Positions 11,101 to 26,300 of a stretch of DNA of 64,000 bases are shown here, one piece after another (positions within the stretch are counted from its first letter, which is position 1; each line of letters begins with the position of its first letter). The stretch is taken from NCBI GenBank assembly GCA_946800325.1, contig OX326958.1, positions 59,637,793 to 59,701,792 of the forward strand, in the 5' to 3' direction. Source of the stretch: Luzula sylvatica. Taxonomy: Eukaryota > Streptophyta > Magnoliopsida > Poales > Juncaceae. The position numbers and the translations under genes were made by a program. The notes beneath the pieces are model-generated. The model made no database searches. It saw only the letters and a program-made list of their open reading frames with translations, and was not told the DNA's origin.

Positions 11101-14100
11101 GGAGTTCAAATAACGTGTTTTTAGATCATGTGTATCGTATCTTTTAGCACATAACTTTTCACCATATATCACAAAAACTAAGAAAGTTTGTTTTTCGATT
11201 CAAAACAAGATTTTAAAGCTTTGAGGAGTTAAAATAACATGTTTTTAGATCATTTGTATCGTATCTTTTAGTACATAACTTTTCCCAAATTTCACAAACA
11301 CTAAGAAAGTGTGTTTTTCGATTCAAAACAAGATTTTAACGCTTTGAGGAGTTCAAATAACGTGTTTCTAGATCATTTGTATCGTATCTTTTACTACATA
11401 ACTTTTCACCAAATTTCACAAACACTAAGAAAGTTTTTTTTTCGATTCAAAACAAGATTTTAACGCTTTGACGAGTTCAAATAACGTGTTTTTAGATCAT
11501 TTATATCGTATCTTTTACTACATAACTTTTCACCAAATTTCACAAACACCAAGAAAGTTTGTTTTTCGATTCAAAACAAGATTTTAACGCTTTGAGGTGT
11601 TCAAATAACGTGTTTTTAGATCATTTGTGTCGTATCTTTTAGTACATAACTTTTCACCAAATCTCCCAAACACTAATAAAGTTTGTTTTTCAATTCAAAA
11701 CAAACATTTAACGCTTTGAGGAGTTCAAATAACGAGTTTTTAGATCATTTGTATCGTATCTTTTAGTACATAAGTTTTCACCAAATTTCACAAACACTAA
11801 GAAAGTTTGTTTTTCGATTCAAAACAAGATTTTAAAGCATTGAGGAGTTCAAATAACATGTTTTTAGATCAGGTGTATCGTATCTTTTACTGCATAACTT
11901 TTCACCAAATTTCACAAACACTAAGAAAGTTTGTTTTTCGATTCAAAACAAGATTTTAACGCTTTGAGGAGTTCAAATAACGTGTTTTTAGATCATTTGT
12001 ATCGTATCTTTTACTACAAAACTTTTCACCAAATTTCACAAACACTAAGAAAGCTTGTTTTTCGATTCAAAACAAGATTTTAACGCTTTGAGGAGTTCAA
12101 ATAACATGTTTTTAGATGAGGTGTATCGTATCTTTTACTACATAACTTTTTACCAAATTTCACAAACACTAAGAAAGCTTGTTTTTCGATTCAAAACAAG
12201 ATTTTTACTCTTTGAGGAGTTCAAATAACGTGTTTTTAGATCATTTGTATCGTATCTTTTACTACAAAACTTTTCACCAAATTTCACAAACACTAAGAAA
12301 GCTTGTTTTTCGATTCAAAACAAGATTTTTACTCTTTGAGGAGTTCAAATAACGTGTTTTTAGATCACTTGTATCGTATCTTTTACTACATAACTTTTCA
12401 CCAAATTTCACAAACACTAAGAAAATTTGTTTTTCGATTTCAAAACAAGATTTTAACGCTTTGAGGAGTTCAAGTAACGTGTTTTTAGATCATTTGTATC
12501 GTATCTTTTAGTACATAACTTTTCACCAAATTTTACAAACACTAAGAAAGTTTGTTTTTCGATTCAAAACAAGATTTTAAAGCATTGAGGTGTTGAAATA
12601 ACATGTTTTTAGATCATTTGTATCGTATCTTTTAGTACATAACATTTCACCAAATTACACAAACACTAAGAAAGTTTGTTTTTCAATTGGAAACAAGATT
12701 TTAACGCTTTGAGGAGTTCAGATAACAAGTTTTTAGATCAGGTGTATCGTATCTTTTACTACATAATTTTTTACCAAATTTCAAAAATGCTAAGAAAGTT
12801 TGTTTTTCGATTCAAAACAAGATTTTAACGCTTTGAGGAGTTCAAATAACATGTTTTTAGATCAGGTGTATCGTATCTTTTACTACATAACTTTTTACCA
12901 AATTTCAGAAACACTAAGAAAGTTTGTTTTTCGATTCAAAACAAGATTTTAACGCTTTGAGGAGTTCAAATAACGTGTTTTTAGATCATTTGTATCGTAT
13001 CTTTTACTACAAAACTTTTCACCAAATTTCACAAACACTAAGAAAGCTTGTTTTTCGATTCAAAACAAGATTTTTACTCTTTGAGGAGATCAAATAACGT
13101 GTTTTTAGATCACTTGTATCGTATCTTTTACTACATAACTTTTCACCAAATTTCACAAACACTAAGAAAGTTTGTTTTTCGATTTCAAAACAAGATTTTA
13201 ACGCTTTGAGGAGTTCAAATAACGTGTTTTTAGATCATGTGTATCGTATCTTTTAGCACATAACTTTTCACCATATATCACAAAAACTAAGAAAGTTTGT
13301 TTTTCGATTCAAAACAAGATTTTAAAGCTTTGAGGAGTTAAAATAACATGTTTTTAGATCATTTGTGTCGTATCTTTTAGTACATAACTTTTCCCAAATT
13401 TCACAAACACTAAGAAAGTGTGTTTTTCGATTCAAAACAAGATTTTAACGCTTTGAGGAGTTCAAATAACGTGTTTCTAGATCATTTGTATCGTATCTTT
13501 TACTACATAACTTTTCACCAAATTTCACAAACACTAAGAAAGTTTTTTTTTCGATTCAAAACAAGATTTTAACGCTTTGACGAGTTCAAATAACGTGTTT
13601 TTAGATCATTTATATCGTATCTTTTACTACATAACTTTTCACCAAATTTCACAAACACCAAGAAAGTTTGTTTTTCGATTCAAAACAAGATTTTAACGCT
13701 TTGAGGTGTTCAAATAACGTGTTTTTAGATCATTTGTGTCGTATCTTTTAGTACATAACTTTTCACCAAATCTCCCAAACACTAATAAAGTTTGTTTTTC
13801 AATTCAAAACAAACATTTAACGCTTTGAGGAGTTCAAATAACGAGTTTTTAGATCATTTGTATCGTATCTTTTAGTACATAAGTTTTCACCAAATTTCAC
13901 AAACACTAAGAAAGTTTGTTTTTCGATTCAAAACAAGATTTTAAAGCATTGAGGAGTTCAAATAACATGTTTTTAGATCAGGTGTATCGTATCTTTTACT
14001 GCATAACTTTTCACCAAATTTCACAAACACTAAGAAAGTTTGTTTTTCGATTCAAAACAAGATTTTAACGCTTTGAGGAGTTCAAATAACGTGTTTTTAG

Positions 14101-14310
14101 ATCATTTGTATCGTATCTTTTACTACAAAACTTTTCACCAAATTTCACAAACACTAAGAAAGCTTGTTTTTCGATTCAAAACAAGATTTTAACGCTTTGA
14201 GGAGTTCAAATAACATGTTTTTAGATGAGGTGTATCGTATCTTTTACTACATAACTTTTTACCAAATTTCAGAAACGCTAAGAAAGTTTGTTTTTCGATT
14301 CAAAACAAGA
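8108..14310 (+). repeat. 17-monomer higher-order repeat, three copies of 2109 bp
   Basis: M1 starts at 8108, 10217 and 12326, spaced 2109 and 2109 bp (17 x 124 plus 1). The order is M1, M2, M3, M4, M5, an M15-like copy, an M1-like copy with GAGGAGATC, M8 to M15, an M16 hybrid and an M1/M18 hybrid. Independent markers agree: TTCAGATAAC at about 8501, 10610 and 12719, and the run of nine T in M11 after 9321, 11430 and 13539. The copies differ at few bases: AACATG near 9004 against AACGTG near 11113, and TTTGTGTCG only in the M9 of copy 3 (about 13365). Copy 3 ends with an ordinary M16 (14187-14310; GATGAGGTG, CAGAAACGC) in place of the hybrid, so the periodicity breaks there. Confidence 0.9.
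9969..10216 (+). repeat. Pair of hybrid monomers specific to the 17-mer
   Basis: The first (9969-10092) begins as M16, with AACATG, GATGAGGTG and TTTTTACC, but ends as M15/M18, with CACAAACAC and AAGCTTG. The second (10093-10216) starts as M1 (TTTTTACTCTTT) but continues with ATTTG, CTACAAAAC and AAGCTTG like M18. The pair recurs 2109 bp later. Hybrid monomers at a unit edge are what unequal crossing-over inside monomers leaves behind. Confidence 0.75.
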
Positions 14311-17300
14311 TTTTAACGCTTTGAGGAGTTCAAATAACATGTTTTTAGATCATTTGTATCATATCTTTTACTACATAACTTTTCAGCAAATTTCACAAAC
14401 AGTAAGAAAGTTTGTTTTTCGATTCAAAACAAGATTTTAACGCTTTGAGGAGTTCAAATAACGTGTTTTTAAATCATTTGTATCGTATCTTTTACTAAAT
14501 AACTTTTCACAAAATTTCACAAACACTAAGAAAGTTTGTTTTTCGATTCAAAACAAGATTTTAACGCTTTGAGGTGTTCAAATAACATGTTATTAGATCA
14601 TTTGTATCGTATCTTTTAGTACATAACTTTTCACCAAATTTCACAACCACTAAGAAATTTTGTTTTTCGATTCAAAACAAGATTTTAACGCTTTGAGGAG
14701 TTCAAATAACATGTTTTTAGATCAGGTGTATCGTATCTTTTAATACATAACTTTTTACCAAATTTCAGAAACACTAAGAAAGTTTGTTTTTCGATTCAAA
14801 ACAAGATTTTAACGCTTTGAGGTGTTCAAATAACATGTTTTTAGATCATTTGTATCGTATCTTTTAGTACATAACTTTTCACCAAATTTCACAACCACTA
14901 AGAAATTTTGTTATTCGATTCAAAACAAGATTTTACCGCTTTGAGGAGTTCAAATAATGTGTTTCTAGATCATTTGTATCGTATCTTTTACTACATAACG
15001 TTTTACCAAATTTCACAAACACTAAGAAATTTTGTTTTTCGATTCAAAACAAGATTTTAACGCTTTGAGGAGTTCAAATAACGTGTTTCTAGATCATTTG
15101 TATCGTATCTTTTACTACATAACGTTTCACCAAATTTCACAAACACTAAGAAAGTTTGTTTTTCGATTCAAAACATGATTTTAACGCTTTGAGGAGTTCA
15201 AATAACGTGTTTTTAGATCATTTGTATCGTATCTTTTACTACATAACTTTTCACCAAATTTCACAAACACTAAGAGACTTTGTTTTTCGATTCAAAACAA
15301 GATTTTAACGCCTTGAGGTGTTCAAATAACATGTTTTTAGAGGAGGTGTATCGTATCTTTTACTACATAACTTTTTACCAAATTTCAGAAACGCTAAGAA
15401 AGTTTGTTTTTCGATTCAAAACAAGCTTTTAACGCTTTGAGGAGTTCAAATAACATGTTTTTAGATCATTTGTATCATATCTTTTACTACATAACTTTTC
15501 AGCAAATTTCACAAACACTAAGAAAGTTTGTTTTTCGATTCTAAACAAGATTTTAACGCTTTGAGGAGTTCAAATAATGTGTTTTTAGATCATTTGTATC
15601 GTATCTTTTACTACAAAACTTTTCACCAAATTTCACAAACACTAAGAAAGCTTGTTTTTCGATTCAAAACAAGATTTTTACTCTTTGAGGAGTTCAAATA
15701 ACGTGTTTTTAGATCACTTGTATCGTATCTTTTACTACATAACTTTTCACCAAATTTCACAAACACTAAGAAAGTTTGTTTTTCGATTTCAAAACAAGAT
15801 TTTAACGCTTTGAGGAGTTCAAATAACGTGTTTTTAGATCATGTGTATCGTATCTTTTAGCACATAACTTTTCACCAAATATCACAAAAACTAAGAAAGT
15901 TTGTTTTTCGATTCAAAACAAGATTTTAAAGCTTTGAGGAGTTAAAATAACATGTTTTTAGATCATTTGTATCGTATCTTTTAGTACATAACTTTTCACC
16001 AAATTTCACAAACACTAAGAAAGTGTGTTTTTCGATTCAAAACAAGATTTTAACGCTTTGAGGAGTTCAAATAACGTGTTTCTAGATCATTTGTATCGTA
16101 TCTTTTACTACATAACTTTTCACCAAATTTCACACACACTAAGAAAGTTTTTTTTTCGATTCAAAACAAGATTTTAACGCTTTGACGAGTTCAAATAACG
16201 TGTTTTTAGATCATTTATATCGTATCTTTTACTACATAACTTTTCACCAAATTTCACAAACACCAAGAAAGTTTGTTTTTCGATTCAAAACAAGATTTTA
16301 ACGCTTTGAGGTGTTCAAATAACGTGTTTTTAGATCATTTGTGTCGTATCTTTTAGTACATAACTTTTCACCAAATCTCCCAAACACTAATAAAGTTTGT
16401 TTTTCAATATAAAACAAACATTTAACGCTGAGGAGTTCAAATAACGAGTTTTTAGATCATTTGTATCGTATCTTTTAGTACATAAGTTTTCACCAAATTT
16501 CACAAACACTAAGAAAGTTTGTTTTTCGATTCAAAACAAGATTTTAAAGCATTGAGGAGTTCAAATAACATGTTTTTAGATCAGGTGTATCGTATCTTTT
16601 ACTACATAACTTTTCACCAAATTTCACAAACACTAAGAAAGTTTGTTTTTCGATTCAAAACAAGATTTTTACGCTTTGAGGAGTTCAAATAACGTGTTTT
16701 TAGATCATTTGTATCGTATCTTTTACTACAAAACTTTTCACCAAATTTCACAAACACTAAGAAAGCTTGTTTTTCGATTCAAAACAAGATTTTAACGCTT
16801 TGAGGAGTTCAAATAACATGTTTTTAGATGAGGTGTATCGTATCTTTTACTACATAACTTTTTACCAAATTTCAGAAACGCTAAGAAAGTTTGTTTTTCG
16901 ATTCAAAACAAGATTTTAACGCTTTGAGGAGTTCAAATAACATGTTTTTAGATCATTTGTATCATATCTTTTACTACATAACTTTTCAGCAAATTTCACA
17001 AACACTAAGAAAGTTTGTTTTTCGATTCAAAACAAGATTTTAACGCTTTAAGGAGTTCAAATAATGTGTTTTTAGATCATTTGTATCGTATCTTTTACTA
17101 CAAAACTTTTCACCAAATTTCACAAACACAAAGAAAGCTTGTTTTTCGATTCAAAACAAGATTTTTACTCTTTGAGGAGTTCAAATAACGTGTTTTTAGA
17201 TCACTTGTATCGTATCTTTTACTACAATACTTTTCACCAAATTTCACAAACACTAAGAAAATTTGTTTTTCGATTTCAAAACAAGATTTTAACGCTTTGA

Positions 17301-20300
17301 GGAGTTCAAGTAACGTGTTTTTAGATCATTTGTATCGTATCTTTTAGTACATAACTTTTCACCAAATTTTACAAACACTAAGAAAGTATGTTTTTGGATT
17401 CAAAACAAGATTTTAAAGCATTGAGGTGTTGAAATAACATGTTTTTAGATCATTTGTATCGTATCTTTTAGTACATAACATTTCACCAAATTACACAAAC
17501 ACTAAGAAAGTTTGTTTTTCAATTGGAAACAAGATTTTAACGCTTTGAGGAGTTCAGATAGCAAGTTTTTAGATCAGGTGTATCGTATCTTTTACTACAT
17601 AACTTTTTACCAAATTTCAAAAATGCTAAGAAAGTTTGTTTTTCGATTCAAAACAAGATTTTAACGCTTTGAGGAGTTCAAATAACATGTTTTTAGATCA
17701 GGTGTATCGTATCTTTTACTACATAACTTTTTACCAAATTTCAGAAACACTAAGAAAGTTTGTTTTTCGATTCAAAACAAGATTTTAACGCTTTGAGGAG
17801 TTCAAATAACATGTTTTTAGATCATTTGTATCGTATCTTTTACTAAATAACTTTTCACAAAATTTCACAAACACTAAGAAAGTTTGTTTTTCGATTCAAA
17901 ACAAGATTTTAACGCTTTGAGGTGTTCAAATAACATGTTATTAGATCATTTGTATCGTATCTTTTAGTACATTACTTTTCACCAAATTTCACAACCACTA
18001 AGAATGTTTGTTTTTCGATTCAAAACATGATTTTAACGCTTTGAGGAGTTCAAATAACGTGTTTTTAGATCATTTGTATCGTATCTTTTACTACATAACT
18101 TTTTACCAAATTTCAGAAACGCTAAGAAAGTTTGTTTTTCGATTCAAAACAAGATTTTAACGCTTTGAGGAGTTCAAATAACATGTTTTTAGATCATTTG
18201 TATCAGATCTTTTACTACATAACTTTTCAGCAAATTTCACAAACACTAAGAAAGTTTGTTTTTCGATTCAATACAAGATTTTAACGCTTTGAGGAGTTCA
18301 AATAATGTGTTTTTAGATCATTTGTATCGTATCTTTTACTACAAAACTTTTCACCAAATTTCACAAACACTAAGAAAGCTTGTTTTTCGATTCAAAACAA
18401 GATTTTTACTCTTTGAGCAGTTCAAATAACGTGTTTTTAGATCAATTGTATCGTATCTTTTACTACATAACTTTTCACCAAATTTCACAAACCCTAAGAA
18501 AGTTTGTTTTTCGATTTCAAAACAAGATTTTAACGCTTTGAGGAGTTCAAATAACGTGTTTTTAGATCATGTGTATCGTATCTTTTAGCACATACCTTTT
18601 CACCAAATATCACAAAAACTAAGAAAGTTTGTTTTTTGATTCAAAACAAGATTTTAAAGCTTTGAGGAGTTAAAATAACATGTTTTTAGATCATTTGTAT
18701 CGTATCTTTTAGTACATAACTTTTCACCAAATTTCACAAACACTAAGAAAGTGTGTTTTTCGATTCAAAACAAGATTTTAACGCTTTGAGGAGTTCAAAT
18801 AACGTGTTTCTAGATCATTTGTATCGTATCTTTTTACTACATAACTTTTCACCAAATTTCACAAACACTAAGAAAGTTTTTTTTTCGATTCAAAACAAGA
18901 TTTTAACGCTTTGACGAGTTCAAATAACGTGTTTTTAGATCATTTATATCGTATCTTTTACTACATAACTTTTCACCAAATTTCACAAACACCAAGAAAG
19001 TTTGTTTTTCGATTCAAAACATGATTTTAACGCTTTGAGGTGTTCAAATAACGTGTTTTTAGATCATTTGTGTCGTATCTTTTAGTACATAACTTTTCAC
19101 CAAATCTCCCAAATACTAATAAAGTTTGTTTTTCAATTGAAAACAAACATTTAACGCTTTGAGGAGTTCAAATAACGAGTTTTTAGATCATTTGTATCGT
19201 ATCTTTTAGTACATAAGTTTTCACCAAATTTCACAAAAACTAAGAAAGTTTGTTTTTCGATTCAAAACAAGATTTCAAAGCATTGAGGAGTTCAAATAAC
19301 ATGTTTTTAGATCAGGTGTATCGTATCTTTTACTACATAACTTTTCACCAAATTTCACAAACACTAAGAAAGTTTGTTTTTCGATTCAAAACAAGATTTT
19401 AACGCTTTGAGGAGTTCAAATAACGTGTTTTTAGATCATTTGTATCGTATCTTTTACTACAAAACTTTTCACCAAATTTCACAAACACTAAGAAAGCTTG
19501 TTTTTCGATTCAAAACAAGATTTTAACGCTTTGAGGAGTTCAAATAACGTTTTTTTAGATCATTTGTATCGATTCTTTTACTACATAACTTTTCACCAAA
19601 TTTCACAAACACTAAGAAAGTTTGTTTTTCGATTTCAAAACAAGATTTTAACGCTTTGAGGAGTTCAAATAACGTGTTTTTAGATCATTTGTATCGTATC
19701 TTTTAGTACATAACTTTTCACCAAATTTTACAAACACAAAGAAAGTTTGTTTTTCGATTCAAAACAAGATTTTAAAGCATTGAGGTGTTCAAATAACATG
19801 GTTTTAGATCATTTGTATCTTATCTTTTAGTACATAACTTTTCGCCAAATTACACAAACACTAAGAAATTTTGTTTTTCGATTCAAAACAAGATTTTAAC
19901 GCTTTGAGGAGTTCAGATAACAAGTTTTTAGATCAGGTGTATCGTATCTTTTACTACATAACTTTTTACCAAATTTCAGAAACGCTAAGAAAGTTTGTTT
20001 TTCGATTCAAAACAAGATTTTAACGCTTTGAGGAGTTCAAATAACATGTTTTTAGATCAGGTGTATCGTATCTTTTAATACATAACTTTTTACCAAATTT
20101 CAGAAACACTAAGAAAGTTTGTTTTTCGATTCAAAACAAGATTTTAACGCTTTGAGGTGTTCAAATAACATGTTTTTAGATCATTTGTATCGTATCTTTT
20201 AGTACATAAATTTTCATCAAATTTCACAACCACTAAGAAATTTTGTTTTTCGATTCAAAACAAGATTTTACCGCTTTGAGGAGTTCAAATAATGTGTTTC

Positions 20301-23300
20301 TAGATCATTTGTATCGTATCTTTTACTACATAACGTTTCACCAAATTTCACAAACACTAAGAAATTTTGTTTTTCGATTCAAAACAAGATTTTACCGCTT
20401 TGAGGAGTTCAAATAACGTGTTTCTTGATCATTTGTATCGTATCTTTTACTACAAAACTTTTCACCAAATTTCACAAACACTATGAAAGCTTGTTTTTCG
20501 ATTCAAAACAAGATTTTAACGCTTTGAGGAGTTCAAATAACTTGTTTCTAGATCATTTGTATCGTATCTTTTACTACATAACGTTTCACCAAATTTCACA
20601 AACACTAAGAAAGTTTGTTTTTCGATTCAAAACATTATTTAACGCTTTGAGGAGTTCAAATAACGTGTGTTTAGATCATTTGTATCGTATCTTTTACTAC
20701 ATAACTTTTCACCAAATTTCACAAACACTAAGAGACTTTGTTTTTCGATTCAAAACAAGATTTTAACGCTTTGAGGTGTTCAAATAACATGTTTTTAGAT
20801 GAGGTCTATCGTATCTTTTACTACATAACTTTTTACCAAATTTCAGAAACGCTAAGAAAGTTTGTTTTTCGATTCAAAACAAGATTTTAACGCTTTGAGG
20901 AGTTCAAATAACATGTTTTTAGATCATTTGTATCATATCTTTTACTACATAACTTTTCAGCAAATTTCACAAACACTAAGAAAGTTTGTTTTTCGATTCA
21001 AAACAAGATTTTAACGCTTTGAGGAGTTCAAATAATGTGTTTTTAGATCATTTGTATCGTATCTTTTACTACATAACTTTTCACCAAATTTCACAAACAC
21101 TAAGAAAGTTTGTTTTTCGATTTCAAAACAAGATTTTAACGCTTTGAGGAGTTCAAATAACGTGTTTTTAGATCATGTGTATCGTATCTTTTAGCACATA
21201 ACTTTTCACCAAATATCACAAAAACTAAGAAAGTTTGTTTTTCGATTCAAAACAAGATTTTAAAGCTTTGAGGAGTTAAAATAACATGTTTTTAGATCAT
21301 TTGTATCGTATCTTTTAGTACATAACTTTTCACCAAATTTCACAAACACGAAGAAAGTGTGTTTTTCGATTCAAAACAAGATTTTAACGCTTTGAGGAGT
21401 TCAAATAACGTGTTTCTAGATCATTTGTATCGTATCTTTTACTACATAACTTTTCACCAAATTTCACAAACTCTAAGAAAGTTTTTTTTCGATTCAAAAC
21501 AAGATTTTAACGCTTTGACGAGTTCAAATAACGTGTTTTTAGATCATTTATATCGTATCTTTTACTACATAACTTTTCACCAAATTTCACAAACACCAAG
21601 AAAGTTTGTTTTTCGATTCAAAACAAGATTTTAACGCTTTGAGGTGTTCAAATAACGTGTTTTTAGATCATTTGTGTCGTATCTTTTAGTACATAACTTT
21701 TCACCAAATCTCCCAAACACTAATAAAGTTTGTTATTCAATTCAAAACAAACATTTAACGCTTTGAGGAGTTCAAATAACGAGTTTTTAGATCATTTGTA
21801 TCGTATCTTTTAGTACATAAGTTTTCACCAAATTTCACAAACACTAAGAAAGTTTGTTTTTCGATTCAAAACAAGATTTTAAAGCATTGAGGAGTTCAAA
21901 TAACATGTTTTTAGATCAGGTGTATCGTATCTTTCACTACATAACTTTTCACCAAATTTCACAAACACTAAGAAAGTTTGTTTTTCGATTCAAAACAAGA
22001 TTTTAACGCTTTGAGGAGTTCAAATAATGTGTTTTTAGATCATTTGTATCGTATCTTTTACTACAAAACTTTTCACCAAATTTCACAAACACTAAGAAAG
22101 CTTGTTTTTCGATTCAAAACAAGATTTTTACTCTTTGAGGAGTTCAAATAACGTGTTTTTAGATCACTTGTATCGTATCTTTTACTACATAACTTTTCAC
22201 CAAATTTCACAAACACTAAGAAAATTTGTTTTTCGATTTCAAAACAAGATTTTAACGCTTTGAGGAGTTCAAGTAACGTGTTTTTAGATAATTTGTATCG
22301 TATCTTTTAGTACATAACTTTTCACCAAATTTTACAAACACTAAGAAAGTTTGTTTTTCGATTCAAAACAAGATTTTAAAGCATTGAGGTGTTGAAATAA
22401 CATGTTTTTAGATCATTTGTATCGTATCTTTTATAGTACATAACATTTCACCAAATTACACAAACACTAAGAAACTTTGTTTTTCAATTGGAAACAAGAT
22501 TTTAACGCTTTGAGGAGTTCAGATAACAAGTTTTTAGATCAGGTGTATCGTATCTTTTACTACATAACTTTTTACCAAATTTCAAAAATGCTAAGAAAGT
22601 TTGTTTTTCGATTCAAAACAAGATTTTAACGCTTTGAGGAGTTCAAATAACATGTTTTTAGATCAGGTGTATCGTATCTTTTACTACATAACTTTTTACC
22701 AAATTTCAGAAACACTAAGAAAGTTTGTTTTTCGATTCAAAACAAGATTTTAACGCTTTGAGGAGTTCAAATAACGTGTTTTTAGATCATTTGTATCGTA
22801 TCTTTTACTAAATAACTTTTCACAAAATTTCACAAACACTAAGAAAGTTTGTTTGTCGATTCAAAACAAGATTTTAACGCTTTCAGGTGTTCAAATAACA
22901 TGTTATTAGATCATTTGTATCGTATCTTTTAGTACATAACTTTTCACCAAATTTCACAACCACTAAGAAATTTTGTTTTTCGATTCAAAACATGATTTTA
23001 ACGCTTTGAGGAGTTCAAATAACGTGTTTTTAGATCATTTGTATCGAATCTTTTACTACATAACTTTTCACCAAATTTCACAAACACTAAGAGACTTTGT
23101 TTTTCGATTCAAAACAAGATTTTAACGCTTTGAGGTGTTCAAATAACATGTTTTTAGATGAGGTGTATCGTATCTTTTACTACATAACTTTTTACCAAAT
23201 TTCAGAAACGCTAAGAAAGTTTGTTTTTCGATTCAAAACAAGATTTTAACGCTTTGAGGAGTTCAAATAACATGTTTTTAGATCATTTGTATCATATCTT

Positions 23301-26300
23301 TTACTACATAACTTTTCAGCAAATTTCACAAACACTAAGAAAGTTTGTTTTTCGATTCAATACAAGATTTTAACGCTTTGAGGAGTTCAAATAATGTGTT
23401 TTTAGATCATTTGTATCGTATCTTTTACTACAAAACTTTTCACCAAATTTCACAAACACTAAGAAAGCTTGTTTTTCGATTCAAAACAAGATTTTTACTC
23501 TTTGAGGAGTTCAAATAACGTGTTTTTAGATCACTTGTATCGTATCTTTTACTACATAACTTTTCACCAAATGTCACAAACACTAAGAAAGTTTGTTTTT
23601 CGATTTCAAAACAAGATTTTAACGCTTTGAGGAGTTCAAATAACGTGTTTTTAGATCATGTGTATCGTATCTTTTAGCACATAACTTTTCACCAAATATC
23701 ACAAAAACTAAGAAAGTTTGTTTTTCGATTCAAAACAAGATTTTAAAGCTTTGAGGAGTTAAAATAACATGTTTTTAGATCATTTGTATCGTATCTTTTA
23801 GTACATAACTTTTCACCAAATTTCACAAACACTAAGAAAGTGTGTTTTTCGATTCAAAACAAGATTTTAACGCTTTGAGGAGTTCAAATAACGTGTTTCT
23901 AGATCATTTGTATCGTATCTTTTAGTACATAACTTTTCACCAAATTTCACAAACACTAAGAAAGTTTTTTTTTCGATTCAAAACAAGATTTTAACGCTTT
24001 GATGAGTTCAAATAACGTGTTTTTAGATCATTTATATCGTATCTTTTACTACATAACTTTTCACCAAATTTCACAAACACCAAGAAAGTTTTTTTTTCGA
24101 TTCAAAACAAGATTTTAACGCTTTGAGGTGTTCAAATAACGTGTTTTTAGATCATTTGTGTCGTATCTTTTAGTACATAACTTTTCACCAAATCTCCCAA
24201 ACACTAATAAAGTTTGTTTTTCAATTCAAAACAAACATTTAACGCTTTGAGGAGTTCAAATAACGAGTTTTTAGATCATTTGTATCGTATCTTTTAGTAC
24301 ATAAGTTTTCACCAAATTTCACAAACACTAAGAAAGTTTGTTTTTCGATTCAAAACAAGATTTTAAAGCATTGAGGAGTTCAAATAACGTGTTTTTAGAT
24401 CAGGTGTATCGTATCTTTTACTAAATAACTTTTCACCAAATTTCACAAACACTAAGAAAGTTTGTTTTTCGATTCAAAACAAGATTTTAACGCTTTGAGG
24501 AGTTCAAATAACGTATTTTTATATCATTTGTATCGTATCTTTTACTACAAAACTTTTCACCAAATTTCACAAACACTAAGAAAGCTTGTTTTTCGATTCA
24601 AAACAAGATTTTAACGCTTTGAGGAGTTCAAATAACGTTTTTTTAGATCATTTGTATCGTATCTTTTACTACATAACTTTTCACCAAATTTCACAAACAC
24701 TAAGAAAGTTTGTTTTTCGATTTCAAAACAAGATTTTAACGCTTTGAGGAGTTCAAATAACGAGTTTTTAGATCATTTGTATCGTATCTTTTAGTACATA
24801 AGTTTTCACCAAATTTCACAAACACTAAGAAAGTTTGTTTTTCGATTCAAAACAAGATTTTAAAGCATTGAGGAGTTCAAATAACGTGTTTTTAGATCAG
24901 GTGTATCGTATCTTTTAGTACATAACTTTTCACCAAATTTTACAAACACAAAGAAAGTTTGTTTTTCGATTCAAAACAAGATTTTAAAGCATTGAGGTGT
25001 TCAAATAACATGTTTTTAGATCATTTGTATCTTATCTTTTAGTACATAACTTTTCTCCAAATTACACAAACACTAAGAAAGTTTGTTTTTCGATTCAAAA
25101 CAAGATTTTAACGCTTTGAGGAGTTCAGATAACAAGTTTTTAGATCAGGTGTATCGTATCTTTTACTACATAACTTTTTACCAAAATTCAGAAACGCTAA
25201 GAAAGTTTGTTTTTCGATTCAAAACAAGATTTTAACGCTTTGAGGAGTTCAAATAACATGTTTTTAGATCAGGTGTATCGTATCTTTTAATACATAACTT
25301 TTTACCAAATTTCAGAAACACTAAGAAAGTTTGTTTTTCGATTCAAAACAAGATTTTTACGCTTTGAGGTGTTCAAATAACATGTTTTTAGATCATTTGT
25401 ATCGTATCTTTTAGTACATAACTTTTCACCAAATTTCACAACCACTAAGAAATTTTGTTTTTCGATTCAAAACAAGATTTTACCGCTTTGAGGAGTTCAA
25501 ATAATGTGTTTCTAGATCATTTGTATCGTATCTTTTACTACATAACGTTTCACCAAATTTCACAAACACTAAGAAATTTTGTTTTTCGATTCAAAACAAG
25601 ATTTTACCGCTTTGAGGAGTTCAAATAACGTGTTTCTTGATCATTTGTATCGTATCTTTTACTACAAAACTTTTCACCAAATTTCAGAAACACTAAGAAA
25701 GCTTGTTTTTCGATTCAAAACAAGATTTTAACGCTTTGAGGAGTTCAAATAACTTGTTTCTAGATCATTTGTATCGTATCTTTTACTACATAACGTTTCA
25801 CCAAATTTCACAAACACTAAGAAAGTTTGTTTTTCGATTCAAAACATGATTTTAACGCTTTGAGGAGTTCAAATAACGTGTGTTTAGATCATTTGTATCG
25901 TATCTTTTACTACATAACTTTTCACCAAATTTCACAAACACTAAGATACTTTGTTTTTCGATTCAAAACAAGATTTTAACGCTTTGAGGTGTTCAAATAA
26001 CATGTTTTTAGATCATTTGTATCGTATCTTTTAGTACATAACTTTTCACCAAATTTCACAACCACTAAGAAATTTTGTTTTTCGATTCAAAACAAGATTT
26101 TAACGCTTTGAGGAGTTCAAATAACGTGTTTCTAGATCATTTGTATCGTATCTTTTACTACATAACGTTTCACCAAATTTCACAACCACTAAGAAAGTTT
26201 GTTTTTCGATTCAAAACATGATTTTAACGCTTTGAGGAGTTCAAATAACGTGTTTTTAGATCATTTGTATCGTATCTTTTACTACATAACTTTTCACCAA

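Noticed and set aside
20425..20766. Open reading frame of 113 codons on the + strand
   Set aside because: It is read-through of about three satellite monomers. The protein repeats itself because 124 bp shifts the frame by one per copy. It is open here only because TTTCTAG is TTTCTTG near 20424 and one base is missing near 20637. No ribosome site, codon bias or conserved domain.
21359..21634. Open reading frame of 91 codons on the + strand
   Set aside because: Satellite read-through, opened by the loss of one T in the M11 T run near 21484.
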